Source: Rhodococcus sp. HNM0563
Lineage (GTDB): Bacteria > Actinomycetota > Actinomycetes > Mycobacteriales > Mycobacteriaceae
DNA length: 64,000 nucleotides
Reading direction: 5' to 3'
Assembly: GCF_012726195.1 (NCBI RefSeq)
Contig: NZ_JAASAF010000012.1
Span: 106,664 to 170,663 of the forward strand
The notes beneath the pieces were generated by a model that made no database searches, was not told where the DNA came from, and saw only the letters and a program-made list of their open reading frames with translations. This document shows positions 57,793-64,000 of this stretch, one piece after another (the first letter of the stretch is position 1; each line of letters opens with the position of its first letter). A program made the translations under genes and the position numbers.

Positions 57793-58383
57793 ATGCCCGA
57801 AATGCTCGACCTGTCCCCCGCCGCCGACCGGATGGCCGATGTCCTCGAGAACATCGACGACGCTCACCTGGATCGGCCGACTCCCTGCGACGGCATGCCG
57901 GTCCGGGTTCTCGTCGGCCACGTACTGGGGCTGTCACTCGCATTCGAGGCCGCCGCCCGCAAGGATCTCGGCTTCGCCGACAGCACGCCGTCGCCTGGCA
58001 CGGACGCACTCCCCACCGATTGGCAGGCACTCGGTCGCGAGCGTCTCGACGCACTCCGGCGGGCGTGGCGGGACCCGGCCGCGTGGTCGGGCCCCACCCG
58101 AGCCGGCGGCCTCGATCTACCCGGCCACATCGCGGGACTCGTCGCGCTCGACGAACTCGTCGTACACGGCTGGGATCTCGCCGTCGCTACCGGCCGGTCG
58201 TACGCGTGCACACCATTCGAGATCGCCGCGTGCACAGCGTTCGCCGAGTCGATCACCGACGAGCAGCGCGACGCCGGTGGCCTGTTCGGTCCCGCGGTAC
58301 CTGTTGCGGATCGCGCCTCGGATCTCGATCGATTGATCGCACTGACCGGCCGCGACCCGGCCTGGTCGCCTGACGGCAGCTGA
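57793..58383 (+). CDS. TIGR03086-family DinB-like metal-binding protein
   Basis: A 196-residue four-helix DinB/maleylpyruvate-isomerase-like protein: LDLSPAADRMADVLENI and LDRPTPCDGMPVRVLVGHVLGL at the N-terminus with a metal-ligand histidine, LVALDELVVHGWDLAVATG near residue 120 with the second histidine, and the C-terminal FGPAVPVADRASDLDRLIALTGRDP typical of TIGR03086. Some relatives use mycothiol. ATG with GGAGG six bases upstream, 63 bases after the hydrolase, so probably the same transcript. Confidence 0.85.
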   Translation: MPEMLDLSPAADRMADVLENIDDAHLDRPTPCDGMPVRVLVGHVLGLSLAFEAAARKDLGFADSTPSPGTDALPTDWQALGRERLDALRRAWRDPAAWSGPTRAGGLDLPGHIAGLVALDELVVHGWDLAVATGRSYACTPFEIAACTAFAESITDEQRDAGGLFGPAVPVADRASDLDRLIALTGRDPAWSPDGS

Positions 58384-58387
58384 CGAA

Positions 58388-60054
<1,667 letters not shown>

Positions 60055-60059
60055 GGCTC

Positions 60060-61247
60060 TCACCGCGGCGGACGCGCCGCGATCCCCTTCAAGTAATGGT
60101 CGACGTTGCTCACGGTCTCGGCCAGCGAATCGCCACCGAACTTCTCGAGCGCGGCCTGCGCGACCACGAGGGCGACCATCGCTTCGGCCACCACACCCGC
60201 AGCGGGCACAGCACACACATCGGAGCGCTGATGGATCGCGACGGCTTCCTCACCGGTGCTCATATCGATCGTGGACAGGGCACGCGGCACCGTCGAGATC
60301 GGCTTCATCGCCGCGCGCACGCGCAGTGCCTCACCGTTGGTCATGCCGCCTTCCAACCCACCGGCGCGGTTGGTCGACCGAATCACTCCGTCCGGGCCCG
60401 GCACCATCTCGTCGTGGGCGGCGCTGCCGCGGCGACGCGCGGTTTCGAAGCCGTCGCCGACCTCCACGCCCTTGATGGCCTGGATACCCATCAGTGCAGC
60501 GGCGAGGCGGGAGTCGAGACGCTCGGCGCCACTGACGAACGACCCGAGGCCCACCGGCAGCCCGTGGACCACGACCTCGACCACACCGCCGAGGGTGTCA
60601 CCGTCGCGCTTGGCGGCTTCGATCTCGCTGATCATCGACTCTTCGGCCGCCTTGTCGAAGGCGCGAACGGGGCTCGCGTCGATCGCGTCGAGGTCTGCAC
60701 CCGACGGCCCCGGGCCGACGTACGGATCGGAGGCACCGATGGAGATGACATGAGAGACGACCTCGGCGCCGAACACCTGGCGCAGGAAGTTGCGGGCCAC
60801 AGTTCCGGCAGCGACGCGGGCAGCGGTCTCGCGCGCGCTCGCGCGTTCGAGCACCGGGCGGGCGTCGTCGAAGCCGTATTTGAGCATGCCCGAGTAGTCG
60901 GCGTGACCCGGGCGGGGACGGGTCAGCGGTGCATTGCGGGCCTGCCCTGCGAGCAGGTCCGGGTCGACCGGGTCGGCAGCCATGATGGTTTCCCACTTGG
61001 GCCACTCGGTGTTGCCGATCTCGACGGCGACGGGGCCGCCGAGTGTGTGCCCGTGCCGGACACCTCCGATGATGGTGACCTTGTCGGCCTCGAACTTCAT
61101 GCGCGCGCCGCGTCCGTAACCGAGGCGTCGCCGAGCGAGCTGCTCCGAGATGTCGTTCGACGTCACCTCGACACCAGCAACCATGCCCTCGAGCATCGCA
61201 ACGAGGGCGGGACCATGGGATTCTCCGGCAGTTATCCAGCGCAGCAC
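60060..61247 (-). CDS. aroC: chorismate synthase
   Basis: FMN-dependent last step to chorismate. 395 residues with the signature [18 protein letters not shown] at the start, [18 protein letters not shown] near residue 45, [16 protein letters not shown] near residue 105 and [15 protein letters not shown] near residue 300. GTG 61247 has GGAAGGA upstream. The open frame further upstream is in fact the out-of-frame tail of the adjacent TnpB element. aroC-aroK-aroB is the standard operon order. Confidence 0.97.
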   Translation of the reverse strand: MLRWITAGESHGPALVAMLEGMVAGVEVTSNDISEQLARRRLGYGRGARMKFEADKVTIIGGVRHGHTLGGPVAVEIGNTEWPKWETIMAADPVDPDLLAGQARNAPLTRPRPGHADYSGMLKYGFDDARPVLERASARETAARVAAGTVARNFLRQVFGAEVVSHVISIGASDPYVGPGPSGADLDAIDASPVRAFDKAAEESMISEIEAAKRDGDTLGGVVEVVVHGLPVGLGSFVSGAERLDSRLAAALMGIQAIKGVEVGDGFETARRRGSAAHDEMVPGPDGVIRSTNRAGGLEGGMTNGEALRVRAAMKPISTVPRALSTIDMSTGEEAVAIHQRSDVCAVPAAGVVAEAMVALVVAQAALEKFGGDSLAETVSNVDHYLKGIAARPPR

Positions 61248-61293
61248 GCATCCATCCTTCCATGGTCCCCGGGTGAGTTGTGACGCCACCCTG

Positions 61294-61386
61294 TTGACGT
61301 CCTCCCGGCCGAGAACAACCGGGATTCCTACCGCAGCGCTACACGCCACGTGGGTGGGTTCCTGTTTCATCGAGCCACGCTCCCCA
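61294..61386 (-). ncRNA. right end and omega-RNA scaffold of the TnpB element
   Basis: The minus-strand region after tnpB ends GGAGGACGTCAA at 61294. It contains an eight-base-pair hairpin with TTCT loop (CCCGGTTG/CGGCCGGG), the same layout as at the window's right edge (63904 onward). In TnpB systems the omega-RNA spans this end and its guide is the flanking host DNA. Here that guide would be CAGGGTGGCGTCACAACTCA (61293 to 61274). The 5' limit of the RNA, probably inside tnpB, is not determined. In another frame the region still encodes the family's C-tail ([18 protein letters not shown]). Confidence 0.65.
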
Positions 61387-62502
61387 CTAAGCAGGAAGAC
61401 TTACCGTCTCTCCGCAGGCGTTTCGCCTCTCCGCCCGTCCAGCGGCGAGGATGTTTCGTGCTGCATTGACATCGCGATCGTGGACCACACCACACCCCTG
61501 ACAGGTCCACACCCTCACCGACAACGGCTTCGGTCCGTCGACCCGCCCGCACGCCGAGCACAGCTGCGACGACGGAAACCAGCGGTCCACCTTCACGAAC
61601 ACCCGCCCATACCGGGCTGCCTTCTCCTCCAGCATGCGGGTGAACATGCCCCACCCGGCATCGTGCACCGACTTCGCCAACCGCGTCCGCGCCACACCCT
61701 TCACGCACAGATCCTCGACGAACACCGCTTGATTTTCGCGGACGATCGCCGTGGAGTGTTTGTGCGCCCAATCTCTGCGGGCATCGGACACCTCGGCGTG
61801 GGCCTTGGCCACCCGGATGCGGGCTTTGGCACTGTTCTTGCTGCCCTTCTCCTTGCGAGACAGACTCTGCTGCGCCCTGCGGAGTCTGCGTTCGGCGCGT
61901 CGGAAGAACCTCGGGGACTCGATGACCTTCCCATCCGAGAGCACCGCGAACGCGGCGAGCCCGAGGTCGATCCCCACCTCGGTGTCGCACTCCGGCAGCG
62001 GCTCGTCGGTGGTCTCCACCACGAACGACGCAAAATAGCGGCCTGCCGCATCCTTGATGATCGACACACTCGACGGCTCCGACGGCAACTCCCGTGACCA
62101 TGCCACCTTCACCTCGCCGACCTTCGCGATATACAGCTTCCGGTTGTCCCGGATACTGAACCCGTTGCGGGTGAGTCGGATCGTCTGCCGGTTGTCCTTG
62201 CGGGACCGGAAGCGCGGCGCCCCGATCTTGCGGCCCTTCCGCTTACCGGACAGTGAGTCGAACCAGTTCCGGTACGCGCGCCGCGCGTCCTGACATGCCT
62301 GCACCAACACCACCGACGCGACCTCGGCCAGCCACGCCCGCTGCGGGGTCTTCTTCGCCTCGGTGACCACCTGTTTCTGCACGTCGGTGTCCGAGATTTT
62401 CACCCCGGCCGCATACGCCTCCTGCCGGGCGCGCAACGCATCGTTGAACACCACCCGCGCGCATCCAAACGACCGGGCTTGCGCCGAAGACAGTGTGGTC
62501 AA
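61387..62502 (-). CDS. tnpB: TnpB-type RNA-guided nuclease, N-terminus shortened
   Basis: TnpB uses an omega-RNA to cut DNA beside a short TAM and helps its element persist. From TTG 62502 there are 371 residues. The RuvC-like catalytic residues are Asp179 (VGIDLGL), Glu263 (FVEDLCVKG) and Asp344 ([11 protein letters not shown]), and the zinc ribbon is CSAC (315-318) with CQGC (334-337). The usual N-terminal strand before the [12 protein letters not shown] motif (here 12-23) is about 10-20 residues short, and the C-tail has shifted frame at a TAG. Nuclease motifs are intact, but activity is uncertain. The open frame continues upstream across the prepilin peptidase gene only by chance. Confidence 0.85.
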   Translation of the reverse strand: MTTLSSAQARSFGCARVVFNDALRARQEAYAAGVKISDTDVQKQVVTEAKKTPQRAWLAEVASVVLVQACQDARRAYRNWFDSLSGKRKGRKIGAPRFRSRKDNRQTIRLTRNGFSIRDNRKLYIAKVGEVKVAWSRELPSEPSSVSIIKDAAGRYFASFVVETTDEPLPECDTEVGIDLGLAAFAVLSDGKVIESPRFFRRAERRLRRAQQSLSRKEKGSKNSAKARIRVAKAHAEVSDARRDWAHKHSTAIVRENQAVFVEDLCVKGVARTRLAKSVHDAGWGMFTRMLEEKAARYGRVFVKVDRWFPSSQLCSACGRVDGPKPLSVRVWTCQGCGVVHDRDVNAARNILAAGRAERRNACGETVSLPA

Positions 62503-63128
62503 CCGGCGGACAGTACTGCGAGCACCGTCGCGACACACATCGACGGACCATGCGGCAGCACCGTCGACGTGAAAGGCCGCCCGCCCGACGAAGGCCGCTC
62601 GATTCGTCGCCACAGCAGCACGAGCACTCCGGCAACGGCGGTCAGCAGCGGGGGGAGCAGCAGCGTGATTGTCAAAGCCTGCGCGCCGGCGACACCCGCG
62701 GCGCCGCCCAGTCCGATCGCGAGTTTGACATCGCCGGCGCCCAGGGAACGCGGGGAGAGAAGATGCGCGGTGAGCATCACCCCGGTCAAGAGCGCAGCGC
62801 CGACCGCGGCCGCGCGGCCGTGCCCCGCGCACACCCCGATCGCCACGACCGCCAGTCCCCCACCGAGGGTGAGCACATTGGGAAGCCGTCGCACCAGCAG
62901 ATCGACCCCACTGCAGCTCACGCACCACCACATCAACAATGCGAGGGCAGCTGCTGCGGGCCACGTCGCCGCGGTGGCGAGGGCGCCGCCGGTGGCGCAC
63001 GCGATCTCGCATGCGCCGCGCCACGGCTCGGCTCCGGACAGTCGCGCCGTGAGCTTCCGCACGCACACGCCTACCATCGCTCCGAGCAGCGCCATCATCA
63101 CTACGGGCATCACGACTGCGGTGAACAC
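62499..63128 (-). CDS. A24-family prepilin peptidase
   Basis: A 209-residue polytopic membrane aspartic peptidase. The catalytic aspartates are in CSGVDLLVRRLPNVLTL (about residue 75) and SLGAGDVKLAIGLGG (about residue 132), and the C-terminus [18 protein letters not shown] is the usual actinobacterial end, so the gene seems complete or nearly so. It processes type IV/Tad-like prepilins. In mycobacteria the homologue (Rv2551c) lies directly beside aroC; here tnpB lies between, and the stop TGA is inside the TTGAC junction. GTG start, with later ATGs possible. Confidence 0.85.
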   Translation of the reverse strand: MFTAVVMPVVMMALLGAMVGVCVRKLTARLSGAEPWRGACEIACATGGALATAATWPAAAALALLMWWCVSCSGVDLLVRRLPNVLTLGGGLAVVAIGVCAGHGRAAAVGAALLTGVMLTAHLLSPRSLGAGDVKLAIGLGGAAGVAGAQALTITLLLPPLLTAVAGVLVLLWRRIERPSSGGRPFTSTVLPHGPSMCVATVLAVLSAG

Positions 63129-63281
63129 ACTCGCAGCATGGGCCGTTCACGCCGACCGTAGGTGCCACCGGTCGCGGAATCGTCGAATCTGTGGATCGAT
63201 GCACCTCCTGTGGACAACTCGACATGCAAGCATGAGCGGGTCGGTCGTTCCGGTTTTCCCGGCTGGGAGGGAGTTTCACTG

Positions 63282-63641
63282 ATGCAGGTGGCAGAACTTC
63301 TCGAGCACGTGGGATCCGCGATCGATGTCGTCGGTGTCGCGTGCATCGTTCTCGGCGCGACAGTGTCCACCTGGATTGCGTTGGATTCGTGGCGGCGCAG
63401 GAACGGCGCGAAGATATACGAACCCTATCGACGAAATCTCGGGCGCTCCATCCTGCTCGGACTCGAGTTCCTGGTCGCGGCCGACATCATCAAGACCGTC
63501 GCGGTCACTCCCACGTTCACGTCGGTCGGGGTGCTCGCGATCATCGTCCTCATCAGGACATTCCTCAGCTGGTCGCTCCAGCTCGAGATCGAAGGCCGGT
63601 GGCCATGGCAGAAGGAGAAGCCCGCCGTCACGGCGAGCTGA
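63282..63641 (+). CDS. DUF1622 membrane protein
   Basis: A 119-residue membrane protein with about three helices (12-32, 53-70, 75-95): VVGVACIVLGATVSTWIAL, then LGRSILLGLEFLVAADIIKTV and VGVLAIIVLIRTFLSWSLQLEIEGRWPW, the pattern of DUF1622. The function is unknown. ATG 63282 is preceded by GGGAGGGAG, an excellent ribosome site; the frame upstream is unsupported. It converges on the sigma fragment with a 14-base overlap. In related genomes aroE would be expected near here, so this is a synteny break. Confidence 0.85.
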   Translation: MQVAELLEHVGSAIDVVGVACIVLGATVSTWIALDSWRRRNGAKIYEPYRRNLGRSILLGLEFLVAADIIKTVAVTPTFTSVGVLAIIVLIRTFLSWSLQLEIEGRWPWQKEKPAVTAS

Positions 63642-63903
63642 GATCGTCGCGGCGGCGCAGCAGGAACTGTCGTTCGACGTCGTTTCCGGTCTGTTCGGCC
63701 GCGAGGGTGTACTCGGCCGCAGCCTCCGTCCTGCGGCCGAGGCGTCGCAGCAGATCGGCGCGCACGGCGTGGGCCACGTGGTAGCGGTCGAGTGCGAGTG
63801 TGTCGACGATCTCCAAGGCGACTGCCGGGCCGTCGACCTCTGCCACCGCAACCGCGCGGTGCAGCGCGACGACGGGCGTGGGCGCGACCGAGTACAGCTG
63901 ATC
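63628..63903 (-). pseudogene. 3' fragment of an ECF42-like sigma factor gene
   Basis: The 91 codons from GATCAGCTGTAC (63903) read DQLYSVAPTPVVALHRAVAV, then RADLLRRLGRRTEAAAEYTLAAEQTG. They align with the C-terminal extension of the sigma factor at 6290-7549 (YDVLGALTPSPIVAVNRAVAVA near its residue 325). The fragment starts exactly where the right end of a second TnpB element stops, so insertion has cut the gene; the 5' part should lie beyond the element, outside the window. No start codon or ribosome site is usable. Confidence 0.8.
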
Positions 63904-63940
63904 TTGACTTCCTCCTCCGCGTGAACACGGAGGATTCCTA
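63904..63940 (-). mobile_element. right end of a second TnpB element (continues beyond window)
   Basis: On the minus strand GGAATCCTCCGTG-TTCA-CGCGGAGGA is followed by GGAAGTCAA ending at 63904, the same hairpin-plus-GTCAA design as at 61294. The adjacent host sequence GATCAGCTGTACTCGGTCGC (63903 to 63884) would be the omega-RNA guide and belongs to the interrupted sigma gene. The left end is outside the window. Confidence 0.7.
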
Positions 63941-64000
63941 CGCAGCCTCACCAGGTGGTGAGGTCTGTTCGGCGGGTTCCTGCTTCACCGGGTCCGCGCA
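63938..64000 (-). CDS. tnpB: C-terminal tail of a second TnpB, partial
   Basis: Reading inward from the window edge, 20 codons CADPVKQEPAEQTSPPGEAA end at TAG (63940-63938). The VKQEP motif is the tail typical of this TnpB group, also found out of frame after the first tnpB. Only the extreme end is visible, so the call depends on that motif and the following right-end hairpin. Confidence 0.5.
   Translation of the reverse strand, partial: CADPVKQEPAEQTSPPGEAA

Larger units (their letters stand above)
61294..62502 (-). mobile_element. IS200/IS605-type element carrying only tnpB
   Basis: Runs from the right end (GTCAA at 61294) to the tnpB start at 62502, where TTGAC (minus strand, 62502-62498) forms the junction with the prepilin peptidase gene. 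No tnpA and no left-end hairpin are present. The element separates aroC from the prepilin peptidase gene, which are direct neighbours in related genomes. The left limit is inferred. Confidence 0.65.

Noticed and set aside
61367..62101. Alternative minus-strand frame within tnpB
   Set aside because: Overlaps the RuvC-coding frame without any domain; composition is typical of a shadow frame.

Overview
The window is high-GC DNA from an actinomycete of the Mycobacteriales, most like Rhodococcus. The evidence is the transaldolase-zwf-opcA-pgl cluster, the uvrC-rapZ-yvcK-whiA-gap-pgk-tpiA-secG-ppc order, an actinobacterial integration host factor (mihF), a PriA without helicase motifs, a PyrR RNA site over its own Shine-Dalgarno, and many GTG starts with 4-base GTGA/ATGA overlaps. 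The genus is inferred from gene content; no 16S gene or phylogeny is available. I saw no rRNA, tRNA or CRISPR array.

Layout: 1-4242 (+) is the oxidative and non-oxidative pentose phosphate cluster (tal, cut at the window start, zwf, opcA, pgl). 4256-7973 is accessory: a GlxA-type regulator, a SRPBCC protein, and an ECF42-type sigma factor with its YCII/DGPF partner and a matching promoter. 8002-11038 (-) is ppc and secG; 11249-12160 (+) is a secreted tyrosine-type phosphatase. 12240-16407 (-) is tpiA, pgk, gap and whiA. 16398-25126 (-) is a long, tightly coupled unit: rpe-ribD-ribE-ribBA-ribH-PH protein-uvrC-rapZ-yvcK-whiA. It joins riboflavin synthesis to excision repair and to the conserved rapZ/yvcK/whiA trio.

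25443-33778 is accessory: a MarR/SnoaL pair, a PfkB-type kinase, a DHFR-like reductase, and a compact unit of an acidic secreted protein, a histidine kinase, a response regulator, a DASS transporter and a glycerate kinase broken by a frameshift. 33912-43964 holds rsmB-fmt, a secreted lipase, a NUDIX hydrolase and priA-metK-coaBC-rpoZ-gmk-mihF. 44272-53283 (-) is the pyrimidine operon pyrR-pyrB-pyrC-(membrane protein)-carA-carB-pyrF, from a PyrR-binding RNA hairpin to a strong terminator. 53400-55689 (-) is pepQ-efp-nusB.

55782-58383 (+) has a B-4DMT membrane protein and a three-gene HTH/hydrolase/DinB-like operon behind a 16-base-arm palindrome. 58388-61247 (-) is aroB-aroK-aroC. A TnpB element lies between aroC and the prepilin peptidase. 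At the right edge the right end of a second TnpB element abuts the 3' fragment of an ECF42-like sigma gene. The least described parts are the signalling/transport unit at 28312-33811, the palindrome-controlled operon at 56411-58383 and the two TnpB junctions.
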